Below the pieces are notes generated by a model. It had not been told where the DNA came from and searched no databases. It saw only the letters and a list, made by a program, of their open reading frames with translations. A DNA stretch of 64,000 nucleotides from an uncultured Paracoccaceae bacterium (GTDB lineage Bacteria; Pseudomonadota; Alphaproteobacteria; Rhodobacterales; Rhodobacteraceae), in assembly GCA_947501555.1 (NCBI GenBank), contig CANMWG010000001.1, positions 1,488,001-1,552,000 of the forward strand, given 5' to 3'. This document shows positions 7,637 through 14,551 of this stretch, piece after piece; positions within the stretch are counted from its first letter, which is position 1, and the number at the start of each line of letters is the position of its first letter. The position numbers and the translations under genes were made by a program.

Positions 7637-8080
7637 TCAATTGATCCCGTTGGCACGTTGCAGTTCCCGAATGTAGGCGATGATCATCGTGACATCCCCC
7701 CTTGTTACCCCCTCAACAGGGGGCATGTCGCCAAACGGCCAATGGTGTCCCCGAACGCCCATAGCAGCAGCCCGTTGGAACGCCTCATCGCCGTGATGGC
7801 TTGGTTCATAAATAACGTGGACCAGCGGCGGTGCGACGCCATCTTGGCCCGCAGCGTTCCCCCCGTGGCAAGCCGCGCATTTGGCCTCGTAGGCGAGTTG
7901 CCCGATCTGGGCATTCTGGGATAGCGTGTCGGGCAGCAGGACATTTGCAAGAACTCCGTCTTCCATGGCGATGGCAACGTCTGTCGTTGTGGTGTGGGGT
8001 ACTGTGGGCCACATCGCGTAGCCCACACCACCTGCAACCAAAATAGCAGCAATAACGATAGTCGATTTCATTGAAGGCAT
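7637..8080 (-). CDS. Membrane-anchored or exported cytochrome c, first gene of the copper operon
   Basis: The 147-residue protein has an N-terminal hydrophobic segment (about residues 7-24, possibly an uncleaved anchor) and one CAACH heme motif near residue 71. GDMPPV near residue 118 may supply the Met ligand. ATG 8080 is preferred by GTGAGGA upstream, though ATG 8071 is possible. It is 27 bp upstream of copC and directly follows a CueR-type promoter at 8103-8133, so it leads the five-gene copper operon. Confidence 0.85.
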   Translation of the reverse strand: MPSMKSTIVIAAILVAGGVGYAMWPTVPHTTTTDVAIAMEDGVLANVLLPDTLSQNAQIGQLAYEAKCAACHGGNAAGQDGVAPPLVHVIYEPSHHGDEAFQRAAAMGVRGHHWPFGDMPPVEGVTRGDVTMIIAYIRELQRANGIN

Positions 8081-8102
8081 TGATCCTCACGTCTTTTTAC
8101 CA

Positions 8103-8133
8103 TCGCTAATCCTTCCAGTTGGTGGAGGGTCAA
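8103..8133 (-). promoter_or_regulatory. CueR-type promoter of the copper operon
   Basis: On the minus strand TTGACC (8133-8128) and TAGCGA (8108-8103) are separated by 19 bp. The spacer holds CCTCCACC-AA-CTGGAAGG, an imperfect dyad like the CueR/HmrR operator. The arrangement matches the promoter at 8962-8992. Confidence 0.75.
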
Positions 8134-8144
8134 ACGTTTTCTTA

Positions 8145-8900
8145 TCACAGCTTCGAGAGCATCCAGACCGCCATGCCGATCATCATCAGGTTCTCGGTAA
8201 GCGACACAAACCCAAGCGGAACTTTGCTGTCACCGCCGACACAGGCGCACTTGAGTTCGCGTTTGTCGATGTAGACCGCCTTGAACACACTGATCGCGCC
8301 GATGCTTGCCGCAAACAACGCGGCTGGTGCAGACAACCAGGTGAGAACGCCCGCCATCATGAGCAGCCCCGCTCCCGTCTCAACGAAAGGATAGACGTAG
8401 CCATAGGGAACCCAACGCTGAGCAAGCAGGTCGTAGTTCAGGAAAATGGTGGCGAACCGTTCAACATCTTGCAGCTTTTGCAGACCCAACAAAACCATTG
8501 AAATCGAGATGAACAATTCAACCGTTCGCCCCGTGAACATGGTGCCAAGTGTCAGCCAGGTGACTGCAACAGCCATCAACGCAGCAACTGTGAACAAGGC
8601 AACCACGGGCTTATAGGTCGTGGCATCATCAGCCTTGGTGGCTTTCCCAAAGTATGCATTTAGGTCGTCGAAGCCACCAATGCGGGTTTCGCCAATGAAT
8701 GTCTGTGGCGTCGTCCTAACATCATGCTTGGCCTTGAACGCATCAACCTCGTCACGGCTGGCGAGGTGGCGATCATCAACTTGATAGCCCTGTCGTTCCA
8801 GCAAGTCTTTCGACTTCAATCCGTACGGACACATGTGATCGGTCATCACCATCCGATAGAGGGTCGCAGTTTTGTTGGCGGTATCCTTGGGCATGGTCAT
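8145..8900 (-). CDS. Glutaredoxin - MauE-like membrane fusion protein
   Basis: From ATG 8900 the product has 251 residues. Residues 10-85 are glutaredoxin-like, with MCPYGLK as a single-Cys variant of the active site and the cis-Pro region TTPQTFIGE. The rest is four membrane helices resembling MauE/DoxX, with a CAC motif in the last loop (LKCACVGG). Proteins of this type are thought to pass reducing equivalents across the membrane. The gene is not part of the copC operon but has its own CueR-type promoter. An alternative start is ATG 8894. A role in copper-stress thiol chemistry is inference. Confidence 0.8.
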   Translation of the reverse strand: MTMPKDTANKTATLYRMVMTDHMCPYGLKSKDLLERQGYQVDDRHLASRDEVDAFKAKHDVRTTPQTFIGETRIGGFDDLNAYFGKATKADDATTYKPVVALFTVAALMAVAVTWLTLGTMFTGRTVELFISISMVLLGLQKLQDVERFATIFLNYDLLAQRWVPYGYVYPFVETGAGLLMMAGVLTWLSAPAALFAASIGAISVFKAVYIDKRELKCACVGGDSKVPLGFVSLTENLMMIGMAVWMLSKL

Positions 8901-8961
8901 TCTTTCTTTACGCAGGTGCGGGCATCTATCCGACTGGCACCCTTGAAACTCATTCAGCACC

Positions 8962-8992
8962 AACCTAATCTCTCCAGTAACTGGAAGGTCAA
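8962..8992 (-). promoter_or_regulatory. CueR-type promoter of the glutaredoxin-MauE gene
   Basis: On the minus strand TTGACC (8992-8987) and TAGGTT (8967-8962) enclose a 19-bp spacer. The perfect dyad TCCAGT-T-ACTGGA (8973-8985) lies inside it. It lies just upstream of the divergent cueR-like gene, so the regulator probably controls both directions. Confidence 0.8.
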
Positions 8993-9004
8993 GGGGTAAG
9001 TTCT

Positions 9005-9388
9005 GTGAACATTTCTGCTGCATCAAAGGCTGCGGGCCTCCCTATCAAGACTGTGCGTTACTACGCTGACATTGGCCTTGTTCAGGCTCCGTCGCGTTCT
9101 GATGCGGGGTACCGCACCTATGACGATGCTTCCGTCAGAAAGCTCGTCTTCATCCGGAGATCACGAGAGTTTGGCTTCACCATCGAAGAGTGCCGTGAAC
9201 TCCTCGGACTATACCAGGATCAGGACCGCCCCAGTTCCGAAGTGAAACGCATCGCATCCAAGCGACTGGAAGAAATCGAAGAAAAACAGCGAGAGTTACA
9301 GTCTCTGCATGATGAGTTGGCCCATCTGGTGACGTCGTGCCGTGGTGATCATCGCCCCGACTGTCCGATCATCGATTATCTCGGTTAA
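9005..9388 (+). CDS. cueR: CueR/HmrR-type Cu(I)-responsive MerR regulator
   Basis: The 127-residue protein has the MerR winged helix (residues 1-40) and a C-terminal CRGDHRPDC loop with Cys at 112 and 120. These are the residue numbers and the C-x7-C spacing of E. coli CueR. Residues 77-78 are Ser rather than Cys, which in the family marks monovalent (Cu/Ag/Au) rather than divalent metal sensing. The GTG start at 9005 follows AAGGGG. It should activate the two 19-bp-spacer promoters at 8103-8133 and 8962-8992. Confidence 0.9.
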   Translation: MNISAASKAAGLPIKTVRYYADIGLVQAPSRSDAGYRTYDDASVRKLVFIRRSREFGFTIEECRELLGLYQDQDRPSSEVKRIASKRLEEIEEKQRELQSLHDELAHLVTSCRGDHRPDCPIIDYLG

Positions 9389-9396
9389 CCGTTGAT

Positions 9397-9426
9397 CTCA
9401 GCCAAAGCCTTAGGGGCTTGGCTGAG
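9397..9426. terminator. Hairpin between the convergent cueR and methyltransferase genes
   Basis: CTCAGCCAAAGCC pairs with GGGCTTGGCTGAG with one mismatch, inside a wider GGTTAACC / GGTTAAC repeat (9383-9390, 9435-9441). It lies between two convergent stops and probably ends transcription from both sides. There is no long T-run. Confidence 0.5.
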
Positions 9427-9455
9427 CGCACAATGGTTAACTAGTTCCTTACTCG

Positions 9456-10007
9456 TCATAGGAACCTCCTGACATTGGCAGCGTAATCGGCATATTGCTC
9501 ACCGTAGGTCCGTTTCAACCAAGGCTCTTCCGCAAATGGGGCTACAATGAGAACCAATACTGACACCAACCCGATCACGAATGCCGAAGGCGATGCTGAC
9601 ATCATGCCCCACCCCAAAACGATCATGATGTCGGATACATATTGCGGGTTACGGGAATACCGATACAGCCCTCCTGTCCGTAGCACCCCAGAAGCACCCC
9701 CCGTCTGATCAACACCAAACTTTATCACTTCCGACCACACACCCAGATTGCCAAGGGCGATCAACGCCCCTCCTAAACCGTATCTGATCGCAGCGGGAAT
9801 GGTCCAAGAACCCCACTCCATAACACCAACGCCAATCATGGTGCCGAACAGGGTGAACGTTGGCACCCAAACCAAAATCGGTGTCAATGTTGTATATTGC
9901 TTCGGAGGCCACAGTCGGTGTTCGGGATAAGCGATGGACCAGACAATCGCTGCCAAGGTCCCGAACGCAATAACGATCCCAATGGTGGTAAACAGAACGA
10001 CCATCAT
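9456..10007 (-). CDS. Isoprenylcysteine carboxyl methyltransferase (ICMT)/PEMT-family membrane protein
   Basis: The 183-residue protein has about five hydrophobic helices and the family signature RYSRNPQYVSD in the C-terminal half, followed by EEPWLKRTYGEQYADY. These are the SAM- and substrate-binding features of ICMT/PEMT-like methyltransferases. Bacterial members of this small type methylate lipids or unknown substrates. ATG 10007 overlaps the CDF gene stop (ATGA), making it the third gene of the transglutaminase - CDF - methyltransferase operon. Confidence 0.85.
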   Translation of the reverse strand: MMVVLFTTIGIVIAFGTLAAIVWSIAYPEHRLWPPKQYTTLTPILVWVPTFTLFGTMIGVGVMEWGSWTIPAAIRYGLGGALIALGNLGVWSEVIKFGVDQTGGASGVLRTGGLYRYSRNPQYVSDIMIVLGWGMMSASPSAFVIGLVSVLVLIVAPFAEEPWLKRTYGEQYADYAANVRRFL

Positions 10008-10639
10008 GTTGCCCCATGGATGTGCTGCATCGCATCGCGACGTTCCTGCAACGCCTGACGCACGATCTGGAATGCCGACGACAGGAACAATGTCGCCATG
10101 ACCCCCGCAACGATCAGGTCAGGCCAACCTGTCGCTGTCCCCCAGACGCCGAAGGCGGCCAAGACAACTGCTAAATTGCCGATGGCGTCGTTGCGTGAAC
10201 ACAGCCACACCGATCTGACGTTGGCATCTCCGTCCTTGTATCGAACCAGCAGAAGGACACTGGCGAGGTTTGTTGCCAGTGCCATTACACCTACGACCCC
10301 CATGATGCCCGCTTCAGGCACTCCAACATAAAATACGCGGTAAAGGGTCGAGCCAAAGACCCAGAGGCCCATCAAGAGCAGGCTTAACCCCTTTGCCAAA
10401 GCCGCATTGGTGCGCACCCGAATTGAGGCACCAATGACTGCCAAAGAGATGCCGTAGGTCAGCGCATCGCCTAGGAAGTCAAACGCATCGGCCTGAAGGG
10501 CCTGAGACTGGGCATAGTGACCCGCCGACATCTCGACCATAAACATCGTGGCGTTCAGGGCGATGACGATCCATAGGCGGCGTTTGTAATCAGCAGAGAC
10601 GCCTTCGAACTTTGCATCATGTCCACAGCAACCCGACAT
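10004..10639 (-). CDS. Cation diffusion facilitator (CDF) family exporter
   Basis: The 211-residue protein has six membrane helices. The metal-site patterns are ALQADAFDFLGD in helix 2 and SRNDAIGN in helix 5, close to the H/D-xxx-D pairs of CzcD/YiiP; a Ser replaces one usual ligand. The N-terminal CCGHD could also bind metal. The long cytoplasmic C-terminal domain of YiiP is missing, as in other short bacterial members. The family exchanges Zn, Cd or Co for protons. It lies downstream of a promoter bearing a ZntR/CadR-type dyad. The start ATG overlaps the transglutaminase stop by one base. Confidence 0.85.
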   Translation of the reverse strand: MSGCCGHDAKFEGVSADYKRRLWIVIALNATMFMVEMSAGHYAQSQALQADAFDFLGDALTYGISLAVIGASIRVRTNAALAKGLSLLLMGLWVFGSTLYRVFYVGVPEAGIMGVVGVMALATNLASVLLLVRYKDGDANVRSVWLCSRNDAIGNLAVVLAAFGVWGTATGWPDLIVAGVMATLFLSSAFQIVRQALQERRDAMQHIHGAT

Positions 10640-11409
10640 TACACAGCCTCCTTCACACTTGACTTGAGAGGCGGCAATGAAGTTGCAGGCCCGTTAGGGA
10701 TGGTCGGCACTAGGCCACGACGGAGACGTTCCACACGTGCGTTCATCCAATGGCGGATCACGAGTCTATACAGCAACCCTTTGATGCCACGCAGTTGCCG
10801 ATGTTCCGCGTAAAAAGCATCTGGAGATGCGAACGTCCCCAAGTCGGCGTTGATCCCCGTTCTCTGGATATATGTGTCACGCCCAGACCAGCCGACATCA
10901 GGGGCATGGAGGTTGTCCGTGCCAGCACCATAGCCGCAGATTCTATCCTGATCGGGGAAAGCCCTTTGCAGCGCATTCAGCACCGCATCATCAAGGATGA
11001 AACCCTCAAGGGTGACCCAACTCCCGTCCAATAAGACTTCCACCCATGAGTGCAGGATGTTGGTAGGTGCAAGGGGATAGACGATTTCGGGAACGATACC
11101 ACGTTGCAGCGACTTGTGGATCGTGAAGCCATGGAAGCGGCATGGCAAATCCATGGCCCGCAGCAATGCCATCAGTAGGGTGGTCTTTGTATTGCACTGA
11201 CCGAAGCCATCCCGCAGCACGTCGGAGGCTGACAAGGTGTCGTCGCTGTTGTAGCCAAATGCGATTTCATTCCTGACAAATTCATAGGCAGCTTCGGCCC
11301 TTTCAGCGGGTTCAAGTTTGGACCACCCACGATCCGCAATCAGTGACTGGATTGAGCCTGTTGAATAATCAAGGAGTGGGGTCTCTTGGGTCATTGAATC
11401 GGGGGACAT
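10639..11409 (-). CDS. Transglutaminase-like (papain-fold) domain protein
   Basis: This 256-residue cytoplasmic protein has no clear signal peptide. The transglutaminase core is visible as GQCNTKTTLLMALLRA (catalytic Cys near residue 72), then ILHSWVEVLLDGSW (catalytic His near residue 119) and a following acidic residue. Bacterial members act as peptidases or amide-processing enzymes; the substrate here is unknown. It is the first gene of a metal-regulated operon with a CDF exporter, an unusual partner. The alternative start ATG 11394 is possible. Confidence 0.82.
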   Translation of the reverse strand: MSPDSMTQETPLLDYSTGSIQSLIADRGWSKLEPAERAEAAYEFVRNEIAFGYNSDDTLSASDVLRDGFGQCNTKTTLLMALLRAMDLPCRFHGFTIHKSLQRGIVPEIVYPLAPTNILHSWVEVLLDGSWVTLEGFILDDAVLNALQRAFPDQDRICGYGAGTDNLHAPDVGWSGRDTYIQRTGINADLGTFASPDAFYAEHRQLRGIKGLLYRLVIRHWMNARVERLRRGLVPTIPNGPATSLPPLKSSVKEAV

Positions 11410-11438
11410 ACGAATCGCCTTTTCTTTGTGTCCCGCCT

Positions 11439-11469
11439 TACCTACAACCTCTAGTGACTAGAGCTTCAA
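11439..11469 (-). promoter_or_regulatory. ZntR/CadR-type operator and promoter of the transglutaminase-CDF operon
   Basis: On the minus strand TTGAAG (11469-11464) and TAGGTA (11444-11439) are 19 bp apart. The perfect dyad CTCTAGT-N-ACTAGAG (11449-11463) sits in the spacer, the form known for heavy-metal MerR regulators. The divergent regulator gene starts 13 bp beyond. Confidence 0.82.
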
Positions 11470-11481
11470 GAGGTAAATCGT

Positions 11482-11898
11482 ATGTTTTCTATCGGGCAAT
11501 TGTCAAAACAGACGGGTGTGAAAGTTCCGACCATTCGTTACTATGAACAGGCTGGATTGCTGGTTTCCGCAGGTCGCACCGATGGAAATCAACGTCGATA
11601 TGACAAAGAGGGTCTGGAACGGCTGGGATTCATCAGACATGCCCGTGACCTTGGATTCTCTATCGAAGCCATCACCGCCTTGATCGATTTACAGCAGCAT
11701 CCTGACCGCTCCTGCCAAGAGGCCACCGAGATCGCCCAGCATCAACTGACCGACGTGCGTGAGAAGCTGCAAAGGCTCAAAGCACTGGAAACCGAACTGG
11801 TTCGTATTACGGATGGATGCGATGGCGAGGGAAGTTCAGAAGAGTGCTATGTCTTGGCATCGTTGGCCGACCACCAGCACTGTCGTGGTGAACACTGA
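11482..11898 (+). CDS. MerR-family heavy-metal regulator, ZntR/CadR-like
   Basis: The 138-residue protein has the MerR N-terminal domain (IGQLSKQTGVKVPTIRYYEQ). It has Cys at 78, where divalent-metal sensors carry Cys, then Cys113 and Cys122 and a C-terminal HQHCRGEH rich in His and Cys. This set resembles ZntR/CadR rather than CueR, so Zn(II), Cd(II) or Pb(II) is the likely signal. It is divergent from the transglutaminase - CDF - methyltransferase operon, whose promoter carries the matching dyad at 11449-11463. Confidence 0.85.
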   Translation: MFSIGQLSKQTGVKVPTIRYYEQAGLLVSAGRTDGNQRRYDKEGLERLGFIRHARDLGFSIEAITALIDLQQHPDRSCQEATEIAQHQLTDVREKLQRLKALETELVRITDGCDGEGSSEECYVLASLADHQHCRGEH

Positions 11899-12204
11899 TC
11901 CGTCTGGGCTAAGTTCTAAACTCTGTTGACGCCGCCAGCGACTTTAGCCGATCAAACGACCACACCAATAACTATTATTTCTGGACACATATCTTTCATT
12001 TTTGGACACAACCGCGACCTAAACATCAATCACGACATCCGTATGATGTTGATAAACATAATGTAGTTTCTAAGTCTCGCCTGCCGAAAACCAGATTCCA
12101 GGGTCGCCCACCATAACGCTATTGCGTTGATTTTTCTTATATTGTTAGAGTTACCCCACCTGGCGGGTCTAATTTTCGACACAAAATCAGGGCTTTTCGA
12201 TGCG
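11899..12204. other. Intergenic junction with a tRNA-3'-end-like sequence
   Basis: No gene is visible in this 306-bp stretch. TTTCTGGACACA (11979-11990) and a similar TTTTGGACACA about 20 bp on form a short direct repeat. At 12094-12113 a stretch reading GATTCCA and ending in CCACCA resembles a tRNA T-arm and acceptor 3' end, 91 bp before a broken integrase gene, as expected of an attachment-site remnant. Confidence 0.35.
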
Positions 12205-12336
12205 ATGCCGTCAGAGACGGTGAGATATCTGAAGGAAGATCGGGGGCATTACTTTTATCGACGGAGGGTTCCTAGGCGCTATCACAAGACCTTGGGTATC
12301 ACCGTATGGACCGAACCATGTGGCGGCGTATCTTAA
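12205..12336 (+). pseudogene. N-terminal remnant of a phage-type integrase (DUF6538-like)
   Basis: From ATG 12205 the first 36 residues (MPSETVRYLKEDRGHYFYRR and on to the LGITVW block) match the N-terminal DUF6538-type domain of tyrosine integrases: a Tyr-Leu start, a Gly-x-Tyr-x-Tyr-Arg-Arg core and V-P-x-x-Y. After LGITVW the sequence no longer fits and the frame stops at 12336. The catalytic domain is absent. The break adjoins IS-derived DNA, so an insertion or deletion probably removed the rest. Confidence 0.7.
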
Positions 12337-12442
12337 CCCAGCCTCCCAACGCCTCATCACTCATGGACGGAGTCTCCTTTTTTGTTGGTATTTTCCGCAA
12401 AGGGCGTTGCACAATACGGGCCGTAGAGATCATTGGGCGTGA

Positions 12443-12819
12443 CTTGCGCATAGCCTGAACCAGATCATTGAGTGGTGCGGTCAGCCGCAGGCAACTCGTG
12501 TCGATAATGGCCCAGAATATATTAGTGGCACGCTCATGACATGGGCTGAGAAACGCAACATCCACCTGGAATATATCCAGCCGGACAAGCCACAACAAAA
12601 CACCTACATCGAACGTTACAACCGCACCGTTCGTGGCGAGTGGCTCGGACAATATATCTTTGAAACGATTGAGGAGGCGCAAGACCAGGCAACTGAATGG
12701 CTATGGACTTACAACAACGAGAGATCCAACACGGGCATCGGCGGGATCACACCTGCCATGAAACTTAAAACAGCCGCCTGAATTCTACGGCTGGGCCCCT
12801 TTAAAAATGGGGGGATTAC
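12443..12819 (+). mobile_element. 3' fragment of an IS3-family element (orfB C terminus and right end)
   Basis: The frame open from 12443 to TGA 12781 encodes the last part of an IS3-family OrfB integrase: RVDNGPEYIS (second catalytic Asp), then IERYNRTVRGEWL (containing the final Glu), ATEWLWTYNNER and TPAMKLKTAA. A stop at 12440-12442 and the missing first catalytic Asp show it is truncated. After the gene, AATTCTACGGCTGG and a GGGGGGATTAC end (12809-12819) mark the terminal inverted repeat. The same end occurs at 23348 in opposite orientation. Confidence 0.85.
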
Positions 12820-12958
12820 ACTCTTAGTTACCGCCCAACAGCGCCAGAAACCATCATCCAGATGAACCAAAGGCCAGTCATGCACTAACAATCAAATTGG
12901 AACACTCAAGTGGGGCTGATCATCCCAATTTGGACCCATAAACGCTGACGTCAGACAC

Positions 12959-13321
12959 TCAAGTGTCACCAAGCCCTTCGCGCACTTTCACAAGTGCCGC
13001 ATCAAGAAAGCTCACGACATTTTCGATTTGTTCTAATCTAGTCTTGAGCTCCGCCCTTTTGGCAACGATTACATTTTCAGCTTCGGACGGATCACAACTG
13101 GCGAAAAAGGCCTTCATGAGTTCGCGTAGATCAGCGATTGAAATGCCCACCTCGCGCCCACTGCTGACAAAGCGCAACTGCAACAAAACATCGTCACTGT
13201 ATTGGCGATAGTTGTTCGTCTCACTTTGACTGGCGGAAGACGAGATCAACCCGTTCTTCTCATAAAAACGGATGGTATCACGGCTCAGGCCGGACCTTTC
13301 GGAAAGCTCACCTATTTTCAT
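12959..13321 (-). CDS. MerR-family regulator without metal-binding loop
   Basis: The 120-residue protein has a complete MerR DNA-binding domain (IGELSERSGLSRDTIRFYEK) and a short helical C terminus. Only one Cys is present, in FFASCDPSE, and the C-terminal metal loop of the other MerR proteins of this window is missing. It therefore probably senses an organic or redox signal. It is divergent from an FAD oxidoreductase; a GACCATGGTC palindrome lies in the shared 103-bp gap. Confidence 0.85.
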   Translation of the reverse strand: MKIGELSERSGLSRDTIRFYEKNGLISSSASQSETNNYRQYSDDVLLQLRFVSSGREVGISIADLRELMKAFFASCDPSEAENVIVAKRAELKTRLEQIENVVSFLDAALVKVREGLGDT

Positions 13322-13337
13322 AATTCCCCAAACCGTG

Positions 13338-13347
13338 GACCATGGTC
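13338..13347. promoter_or_regulatory. Candidate MerR operator GACCATGGTC
   Basis: This perfect 10-bp palindrome extends with mismatches to about 18 bp. It lies 17 bp upstream of the minus-strand merR-like start and 78 bp upstream of the FAD oxidoreductase. MerR regulators of oxidoreductases often use similar dyads. Confidence 0.5.
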
Positions 13348-13424
13348 TATTGTTTTGCGCATCTCTAATCCTTATCTATTGTCTCGATTCGAAATGTAAA
13401 CATACAGACCAGACAGGGCAGGCT

Positions 13425-14510
13425 ATGGCACAAAAAATTGCGATTATTGGCGGCGGCTATATTGGTGTGGAGCTGGCCAAATCTTTGGATCCGTTGGCTG
13501 AGGTCACTTTGATCGAGCAAAATAGCCACTTTGTCCATGCGCCCGCGATGGTACGGGCCATTGTGGATCCTGCAACCCTTGAACGTGCCTTGATCCCATA
13601 TGACGGGTTGTTGAAACGCGGACGTGTGGTGAGAGGCGTTGCGCAAACTATCTCAGAAACCGAAGTGACACTTGCCTCAGGTGAAACGATTGCCGCAGAC
13701 CAAATTGTTGTCGCGACGGGTTCGAGCAACGCAGTGCCATTCAAACCCAACGGTGAGGATATTGACGGGCTTCGCGCAGCCAATGCGCAGGTTCACGCAA
13801 AGCTCGTCGCGGCGCAGACCATCGCAATTGTAGGGGCTGGGGCTGTCGGAACGGAGCTCGCGGGTGAAATCGCTCACGCCTTCCCCAATAAAATAGTTCA
13901 CCTGATTTCCAGCGAGGCCACACTCTTCCCGCATCACCCACCAAAGCTGGGCCGTGAGTTGTCTGCAAAGCTGAAAACATCGGGCGTCTCGCTGACATTT
14001 GGTGCGCGCGTCGAAAACTTAGAGAGCCTCACAGAACCCTATGCTGGCACCATATCCCTTTCCAATGGTGCGCAAGTCGCGGCGGATCTGATTTTCCCTG
14101 TCATCGGCAGCAAGGCGACTTCGACATTGCTGCAAACCTTGCCGGGGGCTGAGGTTGGCGGCGCAGACCGCGTTAAGACAGATGCATGGCTGCGTCCTTC
14201 AAAGTTGGGCAATGTCTTCGCAGCCGGCGATGCTGCAGAAACCGGTGATGCAATGACTGTTGTTGGCGCTGGCCGTCAGGTGGCTTGGCTCAAGACAGTT
14301 CTGAAGGCTTTGGTTGAGGGCAAAAGGGTCGAAGATCTGAAACCCTACAAGCCATGGGGCCCAAAAGCGCCGTTCCTTGTGCCTTTAGGGCCAAAAATCG
14401 GGAACTCTTTCCTCGGGCTCTTTACTGCTGGCAACTTCATTACCCGCAGATTGAAAGGCGAGGACTTGTTCCTCTCCAAATACAACAAAATCCTAGGCCG
14501 AAAGGCCTAA
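13425..14510 (+). CDS. FAD-dependent NAD(P)H oxidoreductase, FSP1/AIFM2-like
   Basis: The 361-residue protein has two dinucleotide-binding motifs: IAIIGGGYIGVELA at the N terminus for FAD and IAIVGAGAVGTELAGE near residue 130 for NAD(P)H. A C-terminal FAD motif is NVFAAGDAAE near residue 267. There is no redox CxxC, so it belongs to the NDH-2/FSP1-like branch that reduces quinones rather than to the disulfide reductases. ATG 13425 follows AGGGCAGG; a longer frame to 13272 would overlap the operator. It is probably the lead gene of an operon with the CrtC-like gene 41 bp downstream. Confidence 0.87.
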   Translation: MAQKIAIIGGGYIGVELAKSLDPLAEVTLIEQNSHFVHAPAMVRAIVDPATLERALIPYDGLLKRGRVVRGVAQTISETEVTLASGETIAADQIVVATGSSNAVPFKPNGEDIDGLRAANAQVHAKLVAAQTIAIVGAGAVGTELAGEIAHAFPNKIVHLISSEATLFPHHPPKLGRELSAKLKTSGVSLTFGARVENLESLTEPYAGTISLSNGAQVAADLIFPVIGSKATSTLLQTLPGAEVGGADRVKTDAWLRPSKLGNVFAAGDAAETGDAMTVVGAGRQVAWLKTVLKALVEGKRVEDLKPYKPWGPKAPFLVPLGPKIGNSFLGLFTAGNFITRRLKGEDLFLSKYNKILGRKA

Positions 14511-14551
14511 TCCAACGCACCTGAGCAGCGCTACAATTTTTGGAGACAGAT

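Noticed and set aside
12299..12682. 127-codon minus-strand frame across the IS3 fragment
   Set aside because: Most of it is antisense to the OrfB fragment, which has clear transposase motifs on the plus strand.
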